Assembly (NCBI RefSeq): GCF_028769735.1
Contig: NC_088170.1
Coordinates: forward strand, 65,325,085 to 65,389,084
From: Zonotrichia leucophrys gambelii
Lineage: Eukaryota; Chordata; Aves; Passeriformes; Passerellidae
Direction of reading: 5' to 3'
Length of the DNA: 64,000 nucleotides
In this document: positions 46,443-57,500 of the stretch, piece by piece
Numbering within the stretch: position 1 is the stretch's first letter
Layout of the letters: the number at the start of each line of letters is the position of its first letter
Made by a program: the position numbers and the translations under genes
The notes under the pieces: model-generated
The model's database searches: none
The model's input: only the letters and a program-made list of their open reading frames with translations
What the model was told of the DNA's origin: nothing

Positions 46443-48835
46443 TCAAAATACTTGAATCTGCAGAACAAATGTGATCTTGGCTCAGCCTGTGTGAGTTTCT
46501 ATCCCAGCTGCCCCGTGCTGGGCACTCAGTGGGGAAGCTGTGCATCACCCTGAGGCCAAGATGGTTTGTAATTGAGAATGGAAAGACACAGCTAGAGCAG
46601 TGCTGTCTGCCCAAAACACATCTGACCCTCATGAGATTAGGCCATGGAAAGAGGATATGGAAGAAATTAAATTCTCATTCTCTGAGGGGTTCTTGCCTTG
46701 TTTCAGTCCTGGGCCTTGCCTGATAAAAGGCATTTCAGATTTTAAAATTCACAACCCAACGTTTGGAAAATTTGAAATATATTGACTATGGCAATTTTTA
46801 TATTACATGTTTTTCTTAAGCTTTAAAAAAAATTGCAAATTAATGCCCATTTGGTTTTTTTTTTCAGTAGGGAAACAGTTTGTTTTTTGGTTTTTTTCAG
46901 TAGGGAAAGTCAGAATAAATTGTGAATTTTCCCACTTTTTCAGAACCACATATGACTCCTAGCAAAACATAAATTTCCAGGGCATTTTTTCATGGGTACT
47001 TTCTCTGCCAAAACACTATTTTCATCAGCACCTTTCCAGTTTACCCAAGCAGCCCCTTTGCTCAGGGGCTGGTCATGCAGCCCGCACTAAAGGTGCCTGC
47101 TGACCAGGAAAGGGCTGTGGCCACTCTCACACCAATGGCACCACTGACTAAAGGAGATCAGACTTATTCAGTTCAGCTCACTCCCCGTGGAAAAACCTGC
47201 CTTGTGCAGGGCACAGGAGTCTGATTCTCAGAGCAAGGGTGATGTGTTTCCAAGTGTAAAGATGAAATGCAAGGTAAGACAGCTTCTGAAGGAAGTCCCA
47301 CTGAGCTCAAGGTTGCTTCAAAAGACCTTTCTTCTCTAGGATGTGTAGTCATGGCATGAGTTAGGCCTGGCTTTAAATCCCTCAAAATCAGAGACTGAGT
47401 GGCAGGGCTGGGTTAAATGCACATAACTCATAGCTGTGGACATGAAGATATAAGGCTTTACCTGTTTTATTAACACTGGGACAGTGTTTTTGCCTGACAT
47501 CCCAACCTCCTTCCACCCTGGCCAGTGAAGCAGGGGGAAGCTGGTGCATAGCAGGAGAGCCTTGCATCACCTGGAGGCCCTTCCCCAGGGCAGGGTCCTC
47601 CTCCCCCAGCACAGGCAGGACATCTGTGCCCCACTCTGGGGCAGAGATCTTGGTCAGGCACAGCCCAGCCTGACTGTTAATTATCCCACAAGGAAGAGGA
47701 ACCCGCTGCGTAAATCATGAAACCAGGGCTGTCAGCATCAGAGGGAATTCTCACTGGGATGACAGGCATGACCTGCTTTTCATGCTTTCTCCTTTTATTT
47801 GGTGACATGCTGTCATTCAGTGAATAATCTGGAGTTTTTCTCTCGGGGGTTTCTCCCTTGTTCCTTCAGCACTGAGGATAACCAAGGTGGGGAAGTGGGG
47901 CAGCAGTCACACAGCTTCAAATGCCCCAAACACTCTCCTGCAGCTGGGTAACTCTATTCATCCTGGATCCATAAAGTCTTACTCAATGACAATGGTACAA
48001 AATGCACAGCACCTTCAGGATTGCCTTCAAAATCCCCTCAGCATGGTCACCCACTAGCCCTAGTGCTCACTGAGATGCATCCCACACCTGAGCAACAAAT
48101 ATCCATCAATTTTGCACATAAACATATGCACATGTATGAGGAAGAGTCCTTAAAGCAAACAAACTGCCAACCCTCCTGCAGCAACCTTTGGTTTTATTCT
48201 GTGGGCTTGTTCAGAGAGGGAAAGGTGGGTTCTGAGTTAGGACAGTCCTTGTTGTGCCAGGAATGGAGATACCAGCCCAAAACCCCTATTCAAAACACTT
48301 CCAAAAAGTGGGGTTGGTTTCTCAGCACCTGGCCTTCAACATGTACTTGCACATCACCCCAAATGAGTTGCACCAAGGAAATGCAACCCTGAGTCCCCAT
48401 TTCAGCTGAACTGAGATCTCTGTTTGCCTAAATGTGGCATTTGGCACAAGGTCTCTGAGCCCTGCACCAGGGCAGCATTAGGCACCAAACATGAGATGTG
48501 GCACCATGTTTAGACAGGTGGACATTCAGGCCCCATCTCCCAACCAAAATCCACCATGTTCAGCAGAAACTTGCTTTAATCCCTTCTAGCTCATCAAGCT
48601 GTTGATAATTATAAATCATAATTATATTATAATAGTAAGCCATCAATTACTAGAAACTACAGAGAGAGAAATGAAAACATTCTCTAAATTTATGCTGTTG
48701 CAAAGTGTTTTTTACAGACTCTGCTGACAGCACCTTGCACCTGCCATACTGAGCACAACAGCAGGCTCAGCACAGGTCACTGCCTAAATGGGGGTTGAAT
48801 TTTTGTTTTATACATTGCAGATCTTTAATCCTGTA
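46443..48835. other. No gene recognised
   Basis: T runs near 46853-46905 sit in a small duplicated motif (TTTTTTTCAGTAGGGAAA twice). No supported exon. Confidence 0.4.
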
Positions 48836-49186
48836 TAAAAGGAGGCTCAGGGATGATCTTATCTCTATAACTGCCTGAAAGGAGGCTGCAGCCAGGTTGG
48901 ACTTTTCTACCAGGCAATAAGTGACAGGAGGAGGGGAGATGACCTTAAGGTGTGCCAGGGGAGGCTCAGGTTGGACAGTGGGAGGAATTCCTTCATAAAA
49001 GGTGATGAGGCTTTGGAATGGGCTGCCCAGGGCGGTGGTGGAGTCACCATGCTGAAGGTGTTCAAGGAAAGCCTGGATGTGGCACTCAGGGTCATGGTCT
49101 GGTTGAGAGGATGGACCTTGGTCATGGGTTGGACTTGATGATCTCAGAGGCCTCTTCCAACCTCACTGAGTTTGTGATTCTGTGAT
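48836..49186 (+). mobile_element. CR1 LINE 3' fragment, longest copy here
   Basis: About 350 bases of CR1 end in sense orientation: AAAAGGAGGCTCAGGGATGA, ACTGCCTGAAAGGAGGCTGC, GTGCCAGGGGAGGCTCAGGT, GGAATGGGCTGCCCAGGGCG, GTTCAAGGAAAGCCTGGATG, and the tail TTCCAACCTCACTGAGTTTG and TGATTCTGTGAT. Its 3' end lies about 190 bases before an LTR. Confidence 0.95.
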
Positions 49187-49376
49187 AACAGTAGGGTCCA
49201 GCAAAAGGTCTGGATGCTGTAACGCAGGGATAAATGTGCCCTTTCACAAGCATCTTCTGTGCCCACATAGCATCTAAAATGCAGGGCCAGGTCCCCCTGC
49301 CTGGACAATGTGGATGCAAAGCAGAGGCAAAAGCACTTTTTGCAGTGATTTTTTTGCAGCCATCCTCGGGGGAATC

Positions 49377-49764
49377 TGTCACAGACATCTTTTATGAAAA
49401 ATCCTTTCTTTAGGGTTTTTCCTCCTGAGAAGCTGAGAGGCCTCAGGAACAAAATGTAAACATTGATTACCTTCTGCTGCTGTGGAATGCAACAGGTGCA
49501 TCTGTGATTGGGCTCATGTGGTTGTTTCTAATTAATGGCCAATCACAGTCAGCTGGCTCAGACTCAGAGCCAAGCCACAAACCTTTGTTATCATTCTATT
49601 ATTTTTCTATTCTTAGCTAGCCTTCTGATGAAATCCTTTCTTCTATTCTTTTAGTATAGTTTTAATGTAATATATATAATAAAATAATAAATCAAGCCTT
49701 CTGAAACATGGAGTCAGATCCTCGTCTCTTCCCTCATCCAAAAACCCCTGTGAACACCATCAGA
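49377..49764 (+). mobile_element. Solo LTR, family 1, copy 3
   Basis: Runs from TGTCACAGACATC to ACACCATCAGA, 388 bases, in sense orientation. An AATAAA-type polyadenylation signal lies near 49680-49690. Flanking hexamers GGAATC and GGAAAT are similar but not identical, so the target duplication, if any, has decayed. Lies 1.8 kb from copy 4 in the same orientation; the sequence between them is not retroviral in appearance, so they do not look like two ends of one provirus. Confidence 0.92.
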
Positions 49765-51567
49765 GGAAATTATTCCCCAGGAAACCTCAGGTGGCTTTGG
49801 GTACCCAGTGCTTTCCACAGCTACAAGCTCAGGAAAGAGTCAGAGCACCATGGTTGCTCAAGAGAGGTAAAGCCCATGGAAAGTTGGGTTATATTTATGG
49901 TTTTAGACTGGCTGGCATCCTCAAACACCCCTCAGCAATGCTGTAGCCACAATTATGGTCCTTAAGCTGCTGCCAGTGGTGCCAGCGCACTTGGTTGAAG
50001 AAGGAGCAGAGACAAAAGCCACTGCACCCATTCCATTGCTCAAGCTGCCAGTGAGGCACAATGAGCAGCATGGAGAAACAGCCCTGTGTGCATGGATATC
50101 CATCCGCAGGGGCTGTGCAGAAGGTGCTGGGTTTGTCATATTTATGTAAAAATAAATACATATTTATGTAAAAATAAGTTTTAAAAAAACCTTTGGGCTC
50201 TGTTTCAGACGAGGACAGGGGTTTGGGCAGGCCAGCTCCCTGGGGCTGCTCTGTAATTCAGTCCCTCTTCCCTTGGAGGCAACCAGATTGCACTGCAGGT
50301 TAGCTACAACCTTCAGAAAACTGGAAAAATTCACTCTGTCCACCATCCTTTGTCAAAACACTGAATAACAGCCTACCAAAGTTGGTAAATATTCCATGAA
50401 AGGCACAAGAGGCCACAAAGTTCATGTTTTATCAGTGGCCATTCCAACATTTGCATCTGGCAGAGATCATGCTCTGCACCCAGAGCCACTGTGAGTTTTC
50501 AGCATTAGCATTGTGCCTTGAATGCATTTTTCACCCCATCTCCTCGTTTCTAGGGATGCCATTATAAACACAGGACCTGGTTTTATTATTCAGTAGCAAA
50601 TCAATCCAGCTATGCTGAGCACAATCCAATTATTGCTTGTAGTTACAGGAGGCTGAAGAAGTCATAAATAAATGAGCATGGTATTTAACATTTCAGTGCC
50701 ACCCTAAGCACCCAGACCCTTGTTGGCTCTGTGAGAATGGCTTGGTGCAGGGAGGATTTTTGGCAGCCAGGCAGGGCAGCACTGTCAGAAGGCAGGTTGG
50801 GGTGCTCCATGAGGGCTCAGACAATTGCAGGATAAATGAGGGGTAAATGCAGGTATTTTTTAACTTTTCCCAGCATGAAGGTCAGCAGGGGCCTCTTCCT
50901 GCCCCAGGGGGAGCAGAGTGAACTTGTGTCAGTCCATGGGTGCAGGAAAGCCAGGAAAAGGTGCTCTGTGAAACCCCAGACAGCTCCCATAGGGACAGGG
51001 CTGAATGCTGGGCTCACTTCCCTTCTCTTACCACCATTCCCAAAGCATCCCAGATGTTTGGTTTTGGGTTTCATACCTTATTTTGAGAGGGTCTGGGTTG
51101 TTCAGTGGAAATAAAGCATCCTGCAGTACACTAGTTACTCATTACCTCGTTAGCACAATGATGTATGAGCAGCCACACAAGTACAATGATGCTCAGCTGC
51201 AATATAAACACACTCACTGCTAAACTGACTCATTTAAAAAAGTATTCCTTGCATCTGGCTTTCTTTGGGATTTTTTTCCCTCTCTTCTCTTCTTTTCCCC
51301 CAGACTGCTTTCCTATTTCTAACTTCACTTGTCCCAGTTTGTGCAAGCTGTGCAAGGAGGGAGGGTGTCCCCAGGCAGGCAGGGACCTGCCACACAGAGC
51401 CTGTGTCCATGTCTGTGTCCCTCTCCATCCCAGACAAAGCAGCCCAGAACTCTGCCCTTGCTGTGATAGTGGTGAGGAGGATGCTGGTGTTTAACTTGTG
51501 TACTCAGTTAATTCACCTGTAGGGTCAAACAAATTATTTTTTCTAAGTTGTTGTTGTTATTGTTGTT
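49765..51567. other. No gene recognised; small tandem duplication at 50137-50177
   Basis: At 50137-50177 a 22-base unit (starting CATATTTATGTAAAAATAA) occurs twice with the second copy slightly shorter. Nothing else stands out. No pol or gag-like frame separates the two flanking LTRs. Confidence 0.45.
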
Positions 51568-51952
51568 TGTCGCAGACATCTTTTATGAAAAATCCTTTCC
51601 TTAGGATTTTTCCTCCTGAGAATATGAGAGGCCTCAGGAACAAAATGTAAACAATGGTTATCTACTGCTGTGGAATGTAACAGGTGGATCTGTGATTGGT
51701 CTCATGTGGTTGTTTCTAATTAATGGCCAATCACAGTCAGCTGGCTCGGACAGAGAATCCGAGCCACAAACCTTTATGATCATTCCTTCCTATTCTATTC
51801 TTAGCTAGCCTTCTGATGAAATCCTTTCTTCTATTCTTTTAGTATAGTTTTAATGTAATATATATCATAAAATAATAAACCAAGTCTTCTGAAACGTGGA
51901 GTCAGATCCTCGTCTCTTCCCTCAACCTGAGACCCCTGTGAACACCATCACA
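51568..51952 (+). mobile_element. Solo LTR, family 1, copy 4, inserted in a GTT repeat
   Basis: 385 bases, TGTCGCAGACATC to ACACCATCACA, with AATAAA at 51874-51879. Direct hexamers GTTGTT flank it (51562-51567 and 51953-51958), and GTT repeats continue on both sides, so the LTR landed inside a pre-existing GTT microsatellite. The duplication fits the 6-base one of copy 2 but cannot be told from the repeat itself. Confidence 0.93.
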
Positions 51953-52027
51953 GTTGTTGTTGCTGTTGTTGTTACTACTACTACTACTATTATTATTATT
52001 ATCATCATCATCATCATCATCATCATC
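51953..52027. repeat. Chain of four trinucleotide repeats
   Basis: GTT units, then ACT units, then ATT units, then about nine ATC units, each step reached by one substitution in the unit. Together with the GTT run at 51548-51567 it flanks LTR copy 4. Confidence 0.95.
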
Positions 52028-54488
52028 TGTTCCTGCCAGGGAGTGTATAAAAATGACATTTGCAATTCTGCACCATCCCTTTATGTGATTTCGTTCCTGG
52101 TCACTTGGTACTGCAGAAATCAGTTTTCTTCACTAGTTTGGAAAAAAAGCAAGTGAAGCATCAAAGCAGGTGGCAGCTTCTTGATTCTGTTTGTCAGAAG
52201 CAGCAAGCTGTCCTCAGCCACCCAGCAGTTTAAGGATTTTGTTTTGAGGGAATAAAAGGATGAGAGGGAAATGGGGCATTTCCTATGCATTGCCTTGTTT
52301 ATTTGCTTGGGCTTGCTTGTTTCTCTGTGAGAGGAAACCAGCAGGAAAAATAATTTCTAGTGAAAGCCATGAAAAGGGAAGACTTCCAGATTTCCCTCCA
52401 GACATTTTGCACAGCTCTACATAAAGTATTTAGTAAGCTGCTACTGAAAAAACTCCTTTTAAGGGTTGTTCTTCCCTTCCCTGACAGCAATAGAATGGCC
52501 TCCTATGGGGTCCCCACTCTCCAGGTCTGAGTGCTGGCTGGATTTTAGCTGAAATAACCATCTGAAACATTGAGAACTGACATCCCTGTTCTTTGAGGAA
52601 GCCTTCTAACATTGTTCTCACTCCCATGGATACAGGGCATGGAAAGCCACAAGGACCAGCCAGGTCCTGATCTCCAGAATGATGGGGTTGAACAGCAGAG
52701 CAGTGGCTGGTGCACACTGTCCCAGCTGCTCTAGAGAATCAAAGGCTAGAGCACACAGCACACAGATCCACTGCATCATCCTTAAAAGTTAAAAATCTAG
52801 TGACAAGACATGAAAAATCTTCCCATGTCTAGGTAGGCTGGAGCCCTGAACTCAGAGCTCATGAGATCCCTCCCTTGACTCAGGAAGTGGCAGCAGATTT
52901 CTGTGGACTGGCACCATCCTCAGACTCGACTGTGGGTCTGCTCAACATCTGAGTATGTGTGCTCTTCCTAGAGGGTTTATTTCTTTCTAGAGGTTTTATT
53001 TATTTTGTCCTTGGTGGAAGCACCCAGCCCAGCCCTGGCAGCTGCAGGAGCAGTGCTCTAAGGGCTCTGGGAATAACCACAGAGACAACCTATGTGATCA
53101 CCACTGGAAAAACCCACCATTCACCACCAATTATCACACTCCAGGTCTCAGGAGAGGCTACAATTATTCCCTGCTCCAAGTCTAGAGAAAATCAGCATTT
53201 TTCCAGTAATTGCAGTGTAGTAACTATTGTAGATGTTGACTTTTTAATAGCAAACACTGCTCAAGCATTAGATTTACAGCCATGTTAGTTAGCGTTAGTG
53301 ACTTGGGAATCAATTACCTTGCTGTGGAACATGACCAAAGATTATAGGGTAGCCCATGTAATAATTTACACTGCCATCTAGGAGGGAAACTGTACCTCCA
53401 GTGTTTTACATAGACAGATACCCTGTTTGCACAGCAATAATTCCAGTAATAACAGCCATAAAAAAGGGAAAAGGGGGAAAGCAGTGACTACAAAATAGGG
53501 GGAGAGAGCACTGGGAGGTGTTGGGAACTTTGCCATTCTCAATTATTTTTCAGATAATGGTGGTAGCATTTAGTTAATGACTGTGTCTCCCCAGTTTAAC
53601 TCACTTGGGCTGGTGCTGCCCAGGAGAAGGCTCATCCCAGCCCAGGCTCTGGGACACAGCCTCTGTGTGTGTTGTGCCACCAGCAGCACAAATCCCAGTG
53701 CCAGCCCTCCCTCCCTCACTCACAGCTTGCCCTCTTGGTTGGTGATTTCCAGGATCATTTTTCTAGGCAGCATTTTGCCCATTTTCTGCCCACCTCTCGG
53801 CTCCCCAGCACTTGTTCCCACACTTGACTCTTTTATCCCACATGGGGCAGGAAAAACTTGTGCCTCTTTCTCCAGGTCCCTCTGCACAAAGAAAACATCT
53901 TTCCTTCAGCTCCTTTGAAACAAGACCACCCAGGTCAGCTTTTCAGTCTGCGTTTCCAAGCAAGTTATGGACAAAGAGCATTTAATTAATGTTTTTCCTC
54001 CTGCAACCAAGTAGCTGCTGTGACCCTTTAACTATTGGCTTTGTTCATCTTTCTCTCATTTATTTCCCATTTATTTCAGTCCTCCCTTCACATGAAGCTG
54101 GCAGCTGAGCTTTTGGAAGCATCCAAGTACAGCAGTCCCCCTCATGAAACAGCAACCAGAAAAATGATATGAAAACTGGTTACTGTCATTATAAAATGAG
54201 CTAGGGCAGAGTCTTCCATATGCAAATATCTATCACCATACAATAAAAAGTGTATAGTAATATATCAGACAATTCCCTTAACTCTAACCAGCAGAGTTTT
54301 CAAAATTACTAAGGTTCAAAAAAATTTAAAATAATGGAATTAATAAAATGCATATAGTTGGGCTCTATTCTCATTCACCTCCTGGATTCAGCCCAAAAAA
54401 GCAGGTTTTCAGAAAAATGTCATCTACCATGAGATTTAGCAGCCTTGCACTCTCAGACCGTGAGGTCCCTGTCACTGCAGCTGTCCCT
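52028..54488. other. No gene recognised
   Basis: No supported exon, CR1 or LTR. Open frames of about 110 codons at 52959 and 53577 on the plus strand lack coding-like codon use. Confidence 0.4.
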
Positions 54489-54531
54489 GGGAGGAGGAGG
54501 AGGAGAAGGAGGAGGAGGAGGAGGAGGAGGG
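54489..54531. repeat. (GGA)n microsatellite
   Basis: About 14 GGA units with one AGA interruption. Purine-rich on the plus strand. The arginine- or glycine-rich frames across it are artefacts of the repeat. Confidence 0.92.
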
Positions 54532-57500
54532 GTACAAGTATCTCACTGCAAGCCAGGGGACAGGAAAATTAGCATTGCTCTAAATGAGGAGGCTGAGCTA
54601 CAGATCTACAGCATCACTGCCCCTCTGAGATGCTCCAGATCCTACAGGGATGTGTGACCCCACTCCTGCCACCTGCCCACCAGGTGGGGACATCCCAGGC
54701 AGGGTCCCCAGAGACAGCACACTCCTGCCACCATCCATGGTGCTGGATCCTCAGCAATCCTCTGCAGACAAAGCACAGGAAAACTTTTATCATCCCTTGT
54801 TACAGCTTGAATATGCAAAGGATAAGGTACAAATGCATGAGCTCCCAATGCAGGTGTTTGTTCAAATTTTGGAGCTGCAGTTTATTTGTATTTAGTTGCA
54901 GTTAAGCAGTGATTGCAAACATCAGGGACTGTTGAGCATTTGGGTTTTATTTCCTCTCCTACTCCCATCCACCATTCCATGAAAATTGTTGCAGAAATTC
55001 TTGTTTTGCCTGAAAATATGTATTTCACTGACCATGACTGTGTTTAAGCCTGTTCAATTGCTTTAATAACAGCCCTTCCAACACACTTAACATGAAAGTG
55101 TTTTCAATGTACTCAAATTCTTATCAACAGAGTGCAGTCACCATCACTGTGGTCTGCAAAGCCAAACCACAAATATTAGTGAGTTTGTTGGATAGCTTAA
55201 TTGCCAGGTATCCTTTCTGACCAATGAAATATGCTCCTATAGCATATAGAATATGCTAACATTCTAATATTATAGAAATAAAATAGATAAATATAATATA
55301 GAATAGAAATTCTTACCATATTTTGAATGAAACAAGCCCAAAGAGTAATTGCAAAAGGTATCACTTTAACAATAGTTGATTTGTGTGTTATGTCTGAAAT
55401 ATCTATTCACCTCTCATGGTTTGATGAGTTACACTTCACACTCTTAGGACAGAGAGAAGCATGTTATGATTAAACTCAGGTTATAGGTGGAGATAGAGGG
55501 ATAGTACAAGATGAAATGTCACTGAGAAATAGGTGGGAGAGAACAAATTCAACATAATCACAACCTTTTCCATCTGAAAAAGAGTCACCTTTCCTTAGCC
55601 CAAAGACTGTCACAACATTACAGAACTGCAGAAACTACATAACCATCCAGCACTGGGGGTTTGCTAGCTGAGAAGTTCAGTGGAGTTCATCAGTGTTCAG
55701 AAACAAAATAATTCCTGTTTCTCACTGTCAGCAGCCAAGGTGGTCATGGGGAAAAGGTGCTACTACAGTGCCAGTCCCACATCTCACCTCTGAGGCAGTG
55801 TCAGCCAGGTTGCACATGTTCTCAAAGTGGGGATTAGATATATAATGAGGTTTTATGAATCAGCACTGATCCACCCTTTCCTGCAGAAATGGAGCAGGGT
55901 ATGACAGGGTGAGTGATGAGAGCATTTTTGAGGCCACAGCAGCAAGGGTAAGAAAGGGTGATTAGAAGATCACCCTTTTAATGCACAGGCTCTGCGGTTT
56001 GAGACCTCCCAAGGACATATGAATTTCAGTTTCTCATCTCTTATTTTTGGGGAAAAATATCTTTGCCCCTTATCCTACAGCCTCACAAATGTCTGCAAGG
56101 CCTGTCACGGTCATTAGATGAAAGGCATAAAGGGTCCTCTGAGAGGCATCAATACTCAACTCTTGTACCCCAAAGAGCAGCAAGGACTGCTGAGTCCCAT
56201 CCTGGGACACTTCCAGGCTCTCCTGCCCTCTCAGGGCTGGTCTGCAGCAGCTCTGGGTCTATGTGTCCCATGCAAGCAGAGTCAGACATCCCAGGAACAT
56301 CCCAGGTTGGTGCAAACCCTGGGATGCTCAGGAATCAAACCAGCACTGTGCATGGAGAGGAAATGAGCAGCTTTTTGTGAACTAATCAAACCCTTCAGGC
56401 TCCTTAGCTGAGGGTTAACAGTCTGTGTGGTGACCACCCTGGACAGGGTGTCAGAAGAGCTGGGGCTTATCCTGGTGTGCCTCAGTAATGAAAAGGAAAT
56501 AGTTTTCAGATGAGCAATAGTAGCCCATGCTCCCAAAGACATCAGATAGGCAGCAATCAGAGTCAAGTTAAACAATAAATCAAGTAACGCTGAGCCTTTG
56601 CTCTAGCAGAGCACCATTATGGCTGGTTCTGTGTTTATTTAGAAGAGATTAGCCCATTTTAAAATGTTTTCATATTAAATGTAATTTGGGTGTTTGTTAT
56701 TGACTGGGTCTAAATGCAAACATTATTGGTCAGATAAATATTTTCTGACGTACAAGATCTGTTCACTGCACTTTTATGACATGAGGCCTTCCTTGCTCCA
56801 AGATTTATTTTCTGTTCCCTTCCTCTCTTTGTGGGGATTGCTTCATAAAGATTAAAAAAAGTGTAAAGTAGAAATCACTGATAAAGCTGTCAGAAACGGA
56901 GCAGCCTTTGTTAATCACCGGTTCATTAGCTGGGGAAGAAGAGGGGTCTCGAGCCAGCACAAAGGGTTTGGTGTCACAAGGGCTGTGATTTATTCCCGAG
57001 TCTGTCTCTCCCCCTCTGTCTGTGCCCAATTGGGTACAGGATCTTACCCAGGTAAATTGATCTCTCCACGACTCCATTTTCCCATCTGTTCAGCTGAGGT
57101 AATGATCTTGCCTCACAGAGGCAGTGAAAACTTTCAATAAGAAAAGGTTACCTGAAAAACCACACCTGCATCTGAAATCAGGCTACCCCCTACTAACACC
57201 TACAGGAGCTTTCCCTGGGTTTGTTTGGGGGGCAAGAAATGGAGTAGAGAAAAACACCTAAAGAAATAAAACAGTATAGCCAAAAAGGAACAGAAATTGG
57301 AAAGCAAACTTACAGTACTTTTTATTTCAATTGCTAAAATTGTCATTTTACTGTGCCACTTTAGTATCTCCTGAGCTCTTCTTTAAGGTTGCAGTTATGT
57401 ATTGAAACATTGTCTGAGGGGCTTTTTATTTTTGCTACATTTGTTTAGAAAAATCTTTTCAGAATAATTTCAATGCCATTTTGAAATGTTCTCAGGATTT

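Noticed and set aside
48950..49138. Short frame in the CR1 fragment
   Set aside because: It lies in the noncoding 3' end of CR1. The same applies to frames at 15967-16227 and 33762-34061.
49377..51952. LTR copies 3 and 4 as the two ends of one provirus
   Set aside because: They have the same orientation and lie 1.8 kb apart, but the sequence between has no retroviral frame. Copy 4 has its own flanking GTTGTT on both sides, so they look like independent solo LTRs.
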